From Flavobacterium sp. N1994 (lineage in GTDB: Bacteria; Bacteroidota; Bacteroidia; Flavobacteriales; Flavobacteriaceae): a DNA stretch of 64,000 nucleotides. The stretch is from assembly GCF_025947145.1 (NCBI RefSeq), contig NZ_CP109999.1:992001-1056000 (forward strand). The letters are read 5' to 3'. A program made the position numbers and the translations under genes. The notes beneath the pieces are model-generated. The model had not been told where the DNA came from. It saw nothing but the letters and a program-made list of their open reading frames with translations, and made no database searches. Positions 45,688 to 54,350 of this stretch are shown in pieces (the stretch's first letter is position 1; every line of letters begins with the position of its first letter).

Positions 45688-46167
45688 CTATTTTTTGGTT
45701 TTGGGTTTAGCCTCTTTTTTAGCTTTCACCTCTTCTACCACTTGTTCTTTAACAGCTTCAGCGTTCTCAATTATTGGTTCTTCTTTTGAAACTAATCCTT
45801 TTGATTGCAAAATATTGTACCAATTCAACAATTTTTTTATATCCGAAGCATACACTCTATCTTCATCATAATCAGGAAGAATTTCTTTAAAATAAGCAAT
45901 TAGCTTAGCATTATCATCTTTATGAGAAACTGCAGTTGGTCCTTCATTTTCTTTAATAGCGATAGCGCGCATAATTTCAACCAATGGTTTTTCAGCGCTA
46001 TAAGTATACATGGAGATTTCAGAAAGCAAACTTACATTGCTTCTTAATCCAACAGTGATTTTCTTTCCGTCTAATAATGATTCTGCTAAAAAGCCAGAGC
46101 GGGTTTGTATTTTCAATTCGAATAAACCTGGTTTTCCAGCAATAGCTAATATTTTTTCTACGTTCAT
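45688..46167 (-). CDS. DUF5606 family protein
   Basis: 159 residues. Starts MNVEKILAIAGKPGLFELKI, with SGFLAESLLDGKKITVGLRS, the two conserved strands of the DUF5606 family, which is largely confined to Bacteroidota. A helical middle (DRVYASDIKKLLNWYNIL) follows, and the last 35 residues are an acidic then Lys-rich tail with no fold. Function unknown; it travels with def and mazG, so a housekeeping role is likely. A good TAnnTTTG element stands in front. Confidence 0.75.
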   Translation of the reverse strand: MNVEKILAIAGKPGLFELKIQTRSGFLAESLLDGKKITVGLRSNVSLLSEISMYTYSAEKPLVEIMRAIAIKENEGPTAVSHKDDNAKLIAYFKEILPDYDEDRVYASDIKKLLNWYNILQSKGLVSKEEPIIENAEAVKEQVVEEVKAKKEAKPKTKK

Positions 46168-46188
46168 TTTTTATTTTAGTTTATGGGG

Positions 46189-46221
46189 CAAATATAAATA
46201 ATAAAAATCCCAAAGTTCAAA
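46189..46221 (-). promoter_or_regulatory. Promoter of the DUF5606 gene
   Basis: Minus strand: TTTG at 46221-46218, 21 bases, TATATTTG at 46196-46189; the start codon is 21 bases on. Confidence 0.55.
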
Positions 46222-46278
46222 AAGCAAAATTCATTTTAAGGTAAAATTAATAATGTTCTTTTTTTGGGGATTGATAAA

Positions 46279-46866
46279 CTATCTTCCTTTTTTATTGGCA
46301 AATTTCATTCGGTAATCAGGGAATGCTTTACCATCCATGATGTTTTGTAATTTCTTTTTTATCAAAGTCTTCTTCAATATAGTAAGATGGTCAGTAAACA
46401 AAATCCCTTCGATATGATCATATTCGTGTTGAATTACTCTAGCAATCAAACCATCAAAGACTTCTGTTTTCTTATTGAAATTTTCATCGCAATATTCGAT
46501 GGTGATTCTTTCATTTCTATAAACGTCCTCCCGAACATCTGGAATACTTAAGCAACCTTCATTAAAACCCCATTCTTCTCCTTCTTCTTTCAACATTTTA
46601 GCGTTGATAAAGGTTTGTTTGAAGTTTTTTAATTGTGCTTGTTCTTCTTTTGACAAATCATCACTATCACTAAATGGTTCGGTATCTATTATAAATAAAC
46701 GAATGGCTAAACCCACTTGAGGTGCAGCTAATCCAACGCCATAGGCATTATACATTGTATCATACATGTTGGCAATAACTTCTTTTAGATTAGGATAATC
46801 AGGAGAAATCTCTGCTCCCACTTGTCTTAAAACCGGTTCGCCATATCCGAAAATAGGAATAATCAT
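46279..46866 (-). CDS. def: Peptide deformylase
   Basis: 195 residues. The three family motifs are intact: GVGLAAPQVGLAIR (about 43-56), EGCLSIPDVRE with the metal-ligand Cys, and VIQHEYDHIEGILF (HExxH). An insert of about 15 residues between motifs 1 and 2 (SDDLSKEEQAQLKNF) is usual in Bacteroidota. Removes the formyl group from new proteins and is essential in most bacteria. A TACTTTTG element (46927-46920) 53 bases before the start suggests it can be transcribed independently of mqo. Confidence 0.95.
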   Translation of the reverse strand: MIIPIFGYGEPVLRQVGAEISPDYPNLKEVIANMYDTMYNAYGVGLAAPQVGLAIRLFIIDTEPFSDSDDLSKEEQAQLKNFKQTFINAKMLKEEGEEWGFNEGCLSIPDVREDVYRNERITIEYCDENFNKKTEVFDGLIARVIQHEYDHIEGILFTDHLTILKKTLIKKKLQNIMDGKAFPDYRMKFANKKGR

Positions 46867-46941
46867 TTTTGTAGTATCAGATTAAGTATTCAATAGAATA
46901 CGTTACTTTTTATCGAATGCAAAAGTAATCAAAAAAATAAA

Positions 46942-48420
46942 TTAGTAATGTAATTTCAAGGTTTTGCTTGTCATTTCTTGAATTGAAGCCAACAATTCCG
47001 GATTATCATTTAGAGATTGTCCGTAAGAAGGAATTATCTGTTTCATTTTTTCTTGCCAAATAGAGCGCTGCATTTTACTACTAAAACATTTGTTCAAAAC
47101 ATCTATCATAATAGCTACAGCAGTTGATGCGCCGGGAGAAGCGCCGAGTAAACACGCTAAAGTACCATCAGAAGTTGAAATCACTTCTGTACCAAATTCT
47201 AAAATTCCACCTTCGTTTTCATCTTTTTTGATCACTTGAACCCGTTGACCAGCTTCGAGTAATTCCCAATCTTCTTTCTGGGCATTAGGAAAATATTCTT
47301 TTAGTGCTTCCATTCTTTCTTCATCAGATTGCATGACTTGCTCCACTAAATATTTGGTCAAAGGTAAATTATGCCAACCTGCAGAAAGCATGGGAATTAT
47401 ATTATCCGGTTCAATAGATTTTATTAAGTCAAGATAAGAGCCGTTCTTTAAAAATTTAGTTGAAAATCCAGCAAAGGGACCGAAAAGTAATTCTTTCTTT
47501 CCGTTGATGATTCGAGTGTCTAAATGCGGAACTGACATTGGCGGCGCACCAACTGTTGCCTTTCCATACACTTTTACTTGATGCTTTTGGATTATAGCTT
47601 CATTGTTGCATTTCAACCATTGTCCGGAAACTGGAAATCCACCAAAACCTTCTGCTTCTTTGATATCCGCTTTCTCAAGCAGTAATAAAGAACCTCCTCC
47701 CGCTCCGATAAATACAAATGCAGCTTTTGATTTTATAGTTTCAAGAGTAGTTGCATTCTTAATTTTTAAGCGCCAAGTTTTGTCTTCTTTTTGCTTTATT
47801 TTACGAACTTCATGATTGTAATAAATAGAAACGCCATCTTGTTTCGCTAAATAATCAATCATGCTTTGTGTTAATACTCCAAAATTCACATCAGTTCCCA
47901 AAGGCATATAGGTCGCTACAAATTTGTCTTGTCTCTTTCTTTCTTCCATAACCAAAGGCATCCAAGCTTTTAATTGATTGAAATCAGAACTGAATTGCAT
48001 CGCTGAAAAAAGAGGATTTTTTATAATTGTTTGATACCTGTTTTTAAGAAAATCAATATTTTTATCTCCCCAAACAAAACTCAAATGGGGCACCGAATGA
48101 ATAAAATTATCAGGATTTGTCAGCTTACCATTAGCAACTAAATAACTCCAAAACTGTCTTGACAATTGGAATTGCTCTGCCACTTTGATGGCTTTTTTAC
48201 AATCAATGGCTCCGTTTTCATTTTCTGGAGTGTAGTTCAATTCACAAAAAGCAGAATGTCCAGTACCTGCATTATTCCATGCCTCAGAGCTTTCTTGTGC
48301 TGGTTTGTCTAATCTTTCGTAAATGTGAATTTTAATGTCTGGCTGGAGTTCTTTAAGGAAAACACCTAGTGTTGCGCTCATTATTCCGGCACCAATTAGA
48401 ATTACATCAGGGTTTTCCAT
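46942..48420 (-). CDS. mqo: Malate:quinone oxidoreductase
   Basis: 492 residues. FAD-binding start VILIGAGIMSATLGVFLKEL, then the family block SSEAWNNAGTGHSAFCELNY, FVWGDKNIDFLKNRYQ, GAGGGSLLLLEKADI, FGGFPVSGQWLKC and a C-terminal GASPGASTAVAIMIDV that closes the FAD site. A peripheral membrane enzyme that oxidises malate and reduces quinone, replacing or adding to malate dehydrogenase in the TCA cycle. It sits six bases after ruvX and breaks the otherwise usual ruvX-def order. Confidence 0.95.
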   Translation of the reverse strand: MENPDVILIGAGIMSATLGVFLKELQPDIKIHIYERLDKPAQESSEAWNNAGTGHSAFCELNYTPENENGAIDCKKAIKVAEQFQLSRQFWSYLVANGKLTNPDNFIHSVPHLSFVWGDKNIDFLKNRYQTIIKNPLFSAMQFSSDFNQLKAWMPLVMEERKRQDKFVATYMPLGTDVNFGVLTQSMIDYLAKQDGVSIYYNHEVRKIKQKEDKTWRLKIKNATTLETIKSKAAFVFIGAGGGSLLLLEKADIKEAEGFGGFPVSGQWLKCNNEAIIQKHQVKVYGKATVGAPPMSVPHLDTRIINGKKELLFGPFAGFSTKFLKNGSYLDLIKSIEPDNIIPMLSAGWHNLPLTKYLVEQVMQSDEERMEALKEYFPNAQKEDWELLEAGQRVQVIKKDENEGGILEFGTEVISTSDGTLACLLGASPGASTAVAIMIDVLNKCFSSKMQRSIWQEKMKQIIPSYGQSLNDNPELLASIQEMTSKTLKLHY

Positions 48421-48426
48421 AAAATT

Positions 48427-48843
48427 TTATATCATTTTTCGGGTCAAATAATCTTGAAGTAGAATTGTAGCAGCAATTTCATCTACCAACCCTTTATTTT
48501 GTCTTTGTTTCTTTTTTAATCCGCTATCAATCATGGTTTGAAAAGCCATTTTGGAAGTAAAGCGTTCGTCAACTCGAACTACAGGTATTTCGGGAAAATT
48601 AGTAACAAACTCTTTCACGAATTTTTCAATGATAGGCGTACTTTCTGAAGCAGTACCATTCATTTGTTTGGGTTCACCGATAAGAACTTTAGCCACATTT
48701 TCCTTAGAAAAATAATCTTTTAAAAATGATATAGCCGTATCGGATGCCACTGTTGTTAGTCCCGATGCAATAATTTGCAATTCATCGGTAACAGCAATTC
48801 CTGTTCGTTTTATTCCATAATCTATAGCTAGAATTCTTGACAT
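48427..48843 (-). CDS. ruvX: RuvX/YqgF RNase H-fold nuclease
   Basis: 138 residues from the ATG at 48843 (MSRILAIDYGIKRTGIAVTD); the frame begins seven codons earlier without support. Motifs IDYGxKRTG, VLIGEPKQMNG, VVRVDERFTSK and VDEIAATILLQDYL carry the acidic residues of the RNase H fold. YqgF proteins act in 16S rRNA 5' end processing and have been proposed as Holliday junction resolvases. First gene of a five-gene minus-strand run. Confidence 0.9.
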   Translation of the reverse strand: MSRILAIDYGIKRTGIAVTDELQIIASGLTTVASDTAISFLKDYFSKENVAKVLIGEPKQMNGTASESTPIIEKFVKEFVTNFPEIPVVRVDERFTSKMAFQTMIDSGLKKKQRQNKGLVDEIAATILLQDYLTRKMI

Positions 48844-48861
48844 TCTTTTTGGGTTATTAAA

Positions 48862-48869
48862 CAAAGATA
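48862..48869 (-). promoter_or_regulatory. -7 element TATCTTTG of the ruvX run
   Basis: Exact TAnnTTTG on the minus strand, 18 bases before the ruvX start. Confidence 0.5.
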
Positions 48870-48892
48870 CTTAAGTGTATTAAGATTTGAAT

Positions 48893-48921
48893 AAAAAAAA
48901 TCCTCACCAAAGGCAAGGATT
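48893..48921 (-). terminator. Terminator of the META lipoprotein gene
   Basis: On the minus strand AATCCT and AGGATT (plus CC/GG inside) form the stem, followed by a long T run. Confidence 0.8.
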
Positions 48922-48941
48922 ATAAATTAAATAAATGTTAT

Positions 48942-49529
48942 CTATTTAATAGCTTTAAACTTAGCGATTGCTTTTTTTCCATTATGAAAATGCAGCATTG
49001 TTCCTTTTTCTTCAATCATGTAATTGTCTGTCATTTGAATGGTTTTAATAAAATCATTTTCAAAATCCATTGCATCACATGCTTTTTTAGTTCCAACAAT
49101 TTTAGAAAATCCTAGCTTATTAGCAGCTTTCATAAAAAAAGTTCCCTTAATTGTATTGCAACCAGCAAAAGCTTCAAATTTTCCGCTCTTAGAATCAAAA
49201 TTTATATAATACTCTTTTTTATTAGGGCTTTCTACTGCCTTTCCGTTTAATTCAACTAACTTCCATTTTGTTTCTGCTAAAGCAAATTTTCCTTTTGAAG
49301 GATCTGTGGTGTTTGTGGATGTTGATGTTGACATTTTATTAGGCAAATTAACATCCGACGAATCGCTTTCTGTTGAGGTAACATCAGAACTCGCAGTATC
49401 TTTGGCTTCTACTCTATTTTGCTCCACAGCGATAGAATCATTAGTATTTTCAACTTCAGTTGCTTCATTATTTTTACAACTAGTAAAACCCAAAAACAAA
49501 ATAGCAACCGTAAAATAAATATTTCTCAT
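48942..49529 (-). CDS. META-domain lipoprotein
   Basis: 195 residues from the ATG at 49529, which gives a proper lipoprotein signal (AILFLGFTSCKNN, Cys about residue 18); 12 extra codons upstream are not used. A low-complexity Ser/Thr/Asp linker (about 20-90) is followed by a META domain (about 93-195: AETKWKLVELNGKAV, FEAFAGCNTIKGTF, KACDAMDFENDFIK). META/HslJ-like domains occur in heat-inducible and secreted proteins of unclear function. Paralogue of the C-terminal half of the next gene. Confidence 0.8.
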   Translation of the reverse strand: MRNIYFTVAILFLGFTSCKNNEATEVENTNDSIAVEQNRVEAKDTASSDVTSTESDSSDVNLPNKMSTSTSTNTTDPSKGKFALAETKWKLVELNGKAVESPNKKEYYINFDSKSGKFEAFAGCNTIKGTFFMKAANKLGFSKIVGTKKACDAMDFENDFIKTIQMTDNYMIEEKGTMLHFHNGKKAIAKFKAIK

Positions 49530-49562
49530 AAATCTAGGTATAGTAATTTGTACTATATGATG

Positions 49563-49570
49563 CAAAATTA
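49563..49570 (-). promoter_or_regulatory. -7 element TAATTTTG of the META gene
   Basis: Exact TAnnTTTG on the minus strand, 33 bases before the start codon. Confidence 0.4.
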
Positions 49571-49631
49571 ACCTTATGAAATTTAAAAGAATTATACAAT
49601 TTTAGCTGTTTATTACACAATTCAATAGCTT

Positions 49632-50516
49632 TTATTTAATAGCTACAAATTTTGCAATGGTTTTTTTTCCTTGACCAAATAAAGTAAGAGTTTCGCCTTC
49701 TAATTTAAATTTAATTACTTGAACAAGCATCGCACCGAATTTATCTTCTAATGTCATATCAGGGCAAGCCATTCTTGTCATAATAACTTCTGAAAAATCT
49801 AATGTGTCTGATGAGGGCATAATATAATTTCCGGCGATAGAATTACAGCCTGCATAAGCGCTAAATCTGGCGTCTTTTGAATTTAATTTTAGGAAATAAA
49901 CTTTCTTTCCTTCTTGAGTAACTTTCGTTTTATTGAGCGAAATTAATTTCCATTTGGTCTCTGCTAAAGTATATTTCCCAACGGCTGGATTCACCTTTTG
50001 AATCACTGTTGTTGTGGCCATCCTACTATTTAAATCAACGGTCGCTTCATTATTTTCTTCAACAGTTTCTATAGAAGAAGTATCAGTAGGTTGTTTTGAT
50101 AAAATATACTCATCAGTTAAACTCCCTGAAATCTTTTGACCCGATAAATCTAGCTGGGTTAAAGTATTTTTTCCAACTAAGTATTGATTGGGTGCATTTT
50201 TTACATCGGTTAGGATGATTATTGTCTTTTTTTTATTCCAAGCAAAATTTCCTTTTTGAATGTAGACTTTAGCTCCTTTACCTAAATATTTTGTTGCTAC
50301 AGAATAAGTCGAATTTTCATTTATTGCAATTACTGTTTCCAGCCCATCACAATCAGCGCAAGGAAGAATTCCTTTATAAGTTCCAACATAGTTCAATGGA
50401 TATTTAGCATTTAGGGAAGATATACTCTTTGAATCTTTACCATTATTATTTGAATTGCTCTGTTTTTGGCAGCTTACTATAAAAACGAGTGCTACTAGTA
50501 GAATAGTTTTTTTCAT
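49632..50516 (-). CDS. NlpE-like plus META-domain lipoprotein
   Basis: 294 residues. Lipobox Cys in LVFIVSCQKQ (about 16). Residues about 40-140 form an NlpE N-terminal-type barrel with the CxxC motif in GILPCADCDGLETVI; residues about 185-294 are a META domain (AETKWKLISLNKTK, FSAYAGCNSIAGNY, RMACPDMTLEDKF). NlpE of E. coli signals envelope stress and surface contact; here the second domain is replaced by META. Metal or redox sensing through CxxC is possible but unproven. Confidence 0.8.
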   Translation of the reverse strand: MKKTILLVALVFIVSCQKQSNSNNNGKDSKSISSLNAKYPLNYVGTYKGILPCADCDGLETVIAINENSTYSVATKYLGKGAKVYIQKGNFAWNKKKTIIILTDVKNAPNQYLVGKNTLTQLDLSGQKISGSLTDEYILSKQPTDTSSIETVEENNEATVDLNSRMATTTVIQKVNPAVGKYTLAETKWKLISLNKTKVTQEGKKVYFLKLNSKDARFSAYAGCNSIAGNYIMPSSDTLDFSEVIMTRMACPDMTLEDKFGAMLVQVIKFKLEGETLTLFGQGKKTIAKFVAIK

Positions 50517-50535
50517 GGAAGTACTATAAGTTGCT

Positions 50536-50543
50536 CAAAATTA
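50536..50543 (-). promoter_or_regulatory. -7 element TAATTTTG of the NlpE-META gene
   Basis: Exact TAnnTTTG on the minus strand, 19 bases before the start codon. Confidence 0.45.
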
Positions 50544-50604
50544 TCAAATCATATCGTAAAATAAAGTTAAATAAAATGCATTTTTAACAATAGGCTAAAA
50601 AACT

Positions 50605-50612
50605 TATCTTTG
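50605..50612 (+). promoter_or_regulatory. -7 element TATCTTTG of dapD
   Basis: Exact TAnnTTTG, 47 bases before the start codon; the 5' leader hairpin begins five bases later. Confidence 0.5.
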
Positions 50613-50616
50613 AGCA

Positions 50617-50635
50617 CTCGATACCTTTTATCGAG
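50617..50635 (+). promoter_or_regulatory. Hairpin at the very 5' end of the dapD leader
   Basis: CTCGATA, loop CCTTT, TATCGAG: a perfect 7-bp stem at the expected transcription start. It could stabilise the mRNA or be an operator. Confidence 0.5.
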
Positions 50636-50659
50636 GATAGGCAAGAAAATTAAAAAAAC

Positions 50660-51475
50660 ATGAATCACTTACAATCCATAATAGAAAAAGCTTGGGAAAA
50701 CCGAGAATTATTGAAAGACGAAACTACTTTAAAAACCATCCGTGAAGTCATAGCATTGCTTGACGCAGGTACTTTACGTGTTGCAGAACCAACAGCCAAT
50801 AGTTGGCAAGTAAACGAATGGGTAAAAAAAGCGGTAGTAATGTATTTTCCCATTCAAAAAATGGAGACTTGGGAAGCAGGAATTTTTGAATACCACGATA
50901 AAATGTTACTAAAAACAGGGTATGCCGAAAAAGGAATTCGAGTTGTTCCGCCAGCCACTGCAAGATATGGAGCCTATATTGCTAAAGGTGTGATTTTGAT
51001 GCCAAGCTATGTTAATATTGGGGCTTATGTTGATGAAGGAACTATGGTTGACACTTGGGCTACTGTTGGAAGCTGTGCTCAAATTGGTAAAGATGTTCAT
51101 CTTTCTGGTGGAGTTGGTATCGGTGGTGTTTTAGAACCTTTACAAGCAGCTCCAGTAATTATAGAAGATGGGGCTTTTATAGGTTCCCGATGCATTGTGG
51201 TGGAAGGAGTTCGTGTTGAAAAAGAAGCGGTTCTTGGTGCCAATGTTTGTTTGACGGCCTCTACAAAAATTATTGATGTTACAGGAAGTGAACCAATTGA
51301 ATACAAAGGGTATGTTCCTGCACGTTCTGTTGTAATTCCTGGTAGCTATACTAAATCTTTTGCAGCGGGTGAATATCAAGTACCTTGCGCTTTAATTATT
51401 GGTACGCGAAAACCTTCAACCGATTTAAAAACATCCCTCAACAATGCTTTGAGAGAATATGATGTAGCAGTATAA
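50660..51475 (+). CDS. dapD: Tetrahydrodipicolinate N-succinyltransferase
   Basis: 271 residues. N-terminal helical domain (about 1-100), then a left-handed beta-helix of hexapeptide repeats (GAYIAKGVILMPSYVNIGAY, CAQIGKDVHLSGGVGIGGVL, GSRCIVVEGVRVEKEAVLGA) and a C-terminal segment (VIPGSYTKSFAAGEYQVPCA). Uses succinyl-CoA in the lysine/diaminopimelate pathway, in a trimer. The size and motifs match DapD closely. Single gene with its own promoter. Confidence 0.95.
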   Translation: MNHLQSIIEKAWENRELLKDETTLKTIREVIALLDAGTLRVAEPTANSWQVNEWVKKAVVMYFPIQKMETWEAGIFEYHDKMLLKTGYAEKGIRVVPPATARYGAYIAKGVILMPSYVNIGAYVDEGTMVDTWATVGSCAQIGKDVHLSGGVGIGGVLEPLQAAPVIIEDGAFIGSRCIVVEGVRVEKEAVLGANVCLTASTKIIDVTGSEPIEYKGYVPARSVVIPGSYTKSFAAGEYQVPCALIIGTRKPSTDLKTSLNNALREYDVAV

Positions 51476-51565
51476 AATAATATATAGTGACACTTAGCAG
51501 TGCTTACTTGAAATAAAATAAATTGATTAGCTTTACAACCATTTATAATTTTTAAAAAAATACTT

Positions 51566-52420
51566 ATGATAGACAATTATGTATTTAACCCCAAAAGCCC
51601 AAAGTATTATGTCAAAAAATATTTAGACCATCACATTGAACGGTTTAAAAATAAAATTGTCATTGATTTGCCAGCTGGAAATGGAGTAACTACAGAAATT
51701 TTATTGATGAATGGAGCAAAACCAATAGCGTTTGATTTATTTCCTGAATATTTTATGCTAGAAGGAGTTGAATGTAAAAGAGCTGATATTATTGATAAAA
51801 TCCCAGTTGAGGATAATTTTTCTGATTTCTTAATTTGTCAAGAAGGGATCGAACATTTTAGTGATCAGTTAAAAGTATTTAAAGAATTTAATAGAGTGAT
51901 TAAGAAAAATGGTGAATTAATAATTACCACTCCTTCGCAATCCAATTTGGCTTCAAAATTTAGTTATATGCTTTTTGAAAGTGAAACTACTAAGTTGATG
52001 CCTCCTAACGAAATTGATGATATTTGGATGTCAGATAAAGAAGCTACAACCGAAATTTATTATGGTCACATTTTTCTTGTTGGACTTCAAAAATTAAGAA
52101 TGCTCGGAAAATTATCTGGCTTTAAAGTTAAAGAAATACAATATTTAAGATTGAGCAAAGGTTCCCTAGTATTGTTTCCAATAGTTTATCCTTTTATTTT
52201 TATAAGCTCATACCTTAGATACTTCAAAAATTTAAAGAAAAAAAAGGAAGTCCCTACAGCTATCAAAAAGGAAGTATATCGTGAACAATTAAAAATAAAT
52301 TTGAGTGTTAAAAATCTTTTGACCAAGCACACTTTTATAGTTTTTGAAAAAGAAAAACAATTAAATGAAATAGATTTTAATTTTAAATCGACTATGAAAT
52401 CCTTTGATAAAATAATGTAA
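51566..52420 (+). CDS. Class I SAM-dependent methyltransferase
   Basis: 284 residues. SAM site VIDLPAGNGVTTEILL (motif I, with L-P-A-G-N-G in place of the commoner GxGxG) near residue 30, then ADIIDKIPVEDNFSDFLICQ (motif II/III) and FNRVIKKNGELIITTPSQSN. The C-terminal part is basic and hydrophobic (FPIVYPFIFISSYLRYFKNL), which may touch the membrane. The acceptor is unknown; as the first gene of a glycan cluster it may methylate a sugar or lipid intermediate. Followed 32 bases later by a GT4 gene. Confidence 0.75.
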   Translation: MIDNYVFNPKSPKYYVKKYLDHHIERFKNKIVIDLPAGNGVTTEILLMNGAKPIAFDLFPEYFMLEGVECKRADIIDKIPVEDNFSDFLICQEGIEHFSDQLKVFKEFNRVIKKNGELIITTPSQSNLASKFSYMLFESETTKLMPPNEIDDIWMSDKEATTEIYYGHIFLVGLQKLRMLGKLSGFKVKEIQYLRLSKGSLVLFPIVYPFIFISSYLRYFKNLKKKKEVPTAIKKEVYREQLKINLSVKNLLTKHTFIVFEKEKQLNEIDFNFKSTMKSFDKIM

Positions 52421-52452
52421 CTATTTAATAAATTCTTGATATTTCCATTTAA

Positions 52453-53565
52453 ATGAGAATCGGATTTGATGCCAAAAGATTTTTTCATAACAAAACTGGT
52501 TTAGGAAACTATAGCAGAAGTTTGGTTAAGCTATTATCTGATGCTTATTCTGAAAATGATTATTTGCTCTTTAATCCGAAACAATCAAGTAAGTTTTCTT
52601 TACAAAATTACTCTTCAAAAGTAATCGAAGTACTTCCTTCAAATATTTTATTCAGAAAACTGAGTTCGCTTTGGCGTTTGTATTTTATTTCAAATGACAT
52701 TAAAAATCATAGTATAGAAATTTATCATGGTTTGTCAGGAGAATTGCCGATTGGTTTAAATAATAAAACTAAAAAGATAGTTACAATACATGACTTGATT
52801 TTCATTCGTTATCCTAATCTATATGGTTTTTTTGATAGAAAAATATATTTTTGGAAATTCAGATACGCAGCAAAAAAAGCTGATTTAGTTATTGCCATAA
52901 GTGAACAAACTAAGAAAGACATTGTTGATTTTTTAAAAATTAATCCAGCGAAAATTAAAGTCATTTATCAAGGATGCCAAGATGTATTTAAAAAAGAATA
53001 CACTCTAGAGGAAAAAAAAGCAGTAGTTGAAAAACATAACTTACCAGAAAAGTTTATTCTAAATGTTGGTACAATTGAAGAACGAAAAAATTTGTTCACT
53101 ATTGCAAAGTCGATAAAAGATATTGATATTCCTCTTGTTATTATTGGTAAAAAAACGTCCTACTACAATGAGATTCATCAATATATTATTGACCATAAAA
53201 TGGAAAAAAGAGTTTACCATTTGAGTAAACTAGATAACAAAGAGCTTGCCATCATATATCAATTAGCCACTATTTTTGTTTACCCCTCTATTTTTGAGGG
53301 GTTTGGAATTCCAATTATTGAGGCTTTATATTCGAAAACTCCAGTTATAACAACCAAATCAGGCGTTTTCCCAGAAGCTGGTGGTCCTGATTCTATTTAC
53401 ATTAATCCAGACAATGCTGAAGAATTAAAAAAACAAATTATTTCGTTGTTAAGTAATGAAACATTGAGAAATGAAGTAGCTGAAAAAGGATATCAATTTG
53501 TGCAAAAATTTAATGATCCAATAATTGCTGAACAATTAATCAATTGTTACAAGGGTTTGTTATAA
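52453..53565 (+). CDS. Glycosyltransferase family 4
   Basis: 370 residues. N-terminal GT-B half starts MRIGFDAKRFFHNKTGLGNY with the glycine-rich acceptor loop; TIHDLIFIRYP and VIAISEQTKKDI follow. The C-terminal half carries the nucleotide-sugar site: NVGTIEERKN, then VYPSIFEGFGIPIIEALYSK with the catalytic E-x(7)-E motif. Retaining transferase of the mannosyltransferase-like kind; exact sugar unknown. Its last 19 bases overlap the 3' end of the convergent GT2 gene. Confidence 0.85.
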   Translation: MRIGFDAKRFFHNKTGLGNYSRSLVKLLSDAYSENDYLLFNPKQSSKFSLQNYSSKVIEVLPSNILFRKLSSLWRLYFISNDIKNHSIEIYHGLSGELPIGLNNKTKKIVTIHDLIFIRYPNLYGFFDRKIYFWKFRYAAKKADLVIAISEQTKKDIVDFLKINPAKIKVIYQGCQDVFKKEYTLEEKKAVVEKHNLPEKFILNVGTIEERKNLFTIAKSIKDIDIPLVIIGKKTSYYNEIHQYIIDHKMEKRVYHLSKLDNKELAIIYQLATIFVYPSIFEGFGIPIIEALYSKTPVITTKSGVFPEAGGPDSIYINPDNAEELKKQIISLLSNETLRNEVAEKGYQFVQKFNDPIIAEQLINCYKGLL

Positions 53566-54305
53566 TGTAAATCAAAAAGTTTGGCATATTTGATGAAACT
53601 GCTGTAAGAAGCCAACATGCTCCAAATAAAACCTTCATAACCATTCATAAAATTTCTTTGAAAAAAATACACTCGAATAAATTCAAAAGGAAATTTTACA
53701 GCTACTTTGAAAACAGAAACTTTTTTATTTTTCTCAAATAAAAACTCACCTCCTAAAAGAGAATATTTTGTTTGTTTTTGAACTGCATTACCAAAATCGA
53801 ATACAGTGTAATGAAGCATTTCGCTATTTAATTTACCTAATTTTCCTTCAACCACTATAGTTTCATGAACTTTATTCTCAATAAAAGAGCCTTTAGTTTT
53901 ATCAAAAAAACGAAGAATAGGTTTCTTGTTTTCAGACCCATAACGAAAAATTTTATTTAAAAAAACATGAGTTCTAGGAATTAAATATCCTGAAAAATTG
54001 TTTCCGTTTAAATCTAGTGATTGAATTTCATTACACAGTTCCTCCGATAGTATTTCATCAGCATCAAGAGATAAAACCCAATTATTAGTAGTTTTGTTTA
54101 AAGCAAACTGTTTTTGTATACCGTAATTTTCAAAATCTTTTAAATAAACCTTAGCGCCATATTTTTCACAAATGGCCACGGTTTTATCTGTGCTTTTTGA
54201 GTCAACAACAATGATTTCATCTGCCCAAAGCAATTTTTTTAGACATTGTTCAATGATCTTTTCCTCATTGTAAGTAATAATAAAAACCGAAATTTTATGA
54301 TTCAT
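53547..54305 (-). CDS. Glycosyltransferase family 2, LPS-core type
   Basis: 252 residues. GT-A fold: SVFIITYNEEKIIEQCLKKL, DEIIVVDSKSTDKTVAICEK and the D-x-D site LSLDADEILSEEL. The pattern is that of the WaaE/KdtX group, which adds glucose or heptose in the lipopolysaccharide inner core. A C-terminal helical region (VAVKFPFEFIRVYFFQRNFM) is typical of the group. Convergent overlap with the GT4 gene; likely cotranscribed with the LtaS-like gene upstream (45-base gap). Confidence 0.85.
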   Translation of the reverse strand: MNHKISVFIITYNEEKIIEQCLKKLLWADEIIVVDSKSTDKTVAICEKYGAKVYLKDFENYGIQKQFALNKTTNNWVLSLDADEILSEELCNEIQSLDLNGNNFSGYLIPRTHVFLNKIFRYGSENKKPILRFFDKTKGSFIENKVHETIVVEGKLGKLNSEMLHYTVFDFGNAVQKQTKYSLLGGEFLFEKNKKVSVFKVAVKFPFEFIRVYFFQRNFMNGYEGFIWSMLASYSSFIKYAKLFDLHYNKPL

Positions 54306-54350
54306 TATAGATTGTTTTATTAGATCTTGAACTTTATTTAAGGTAATCTA

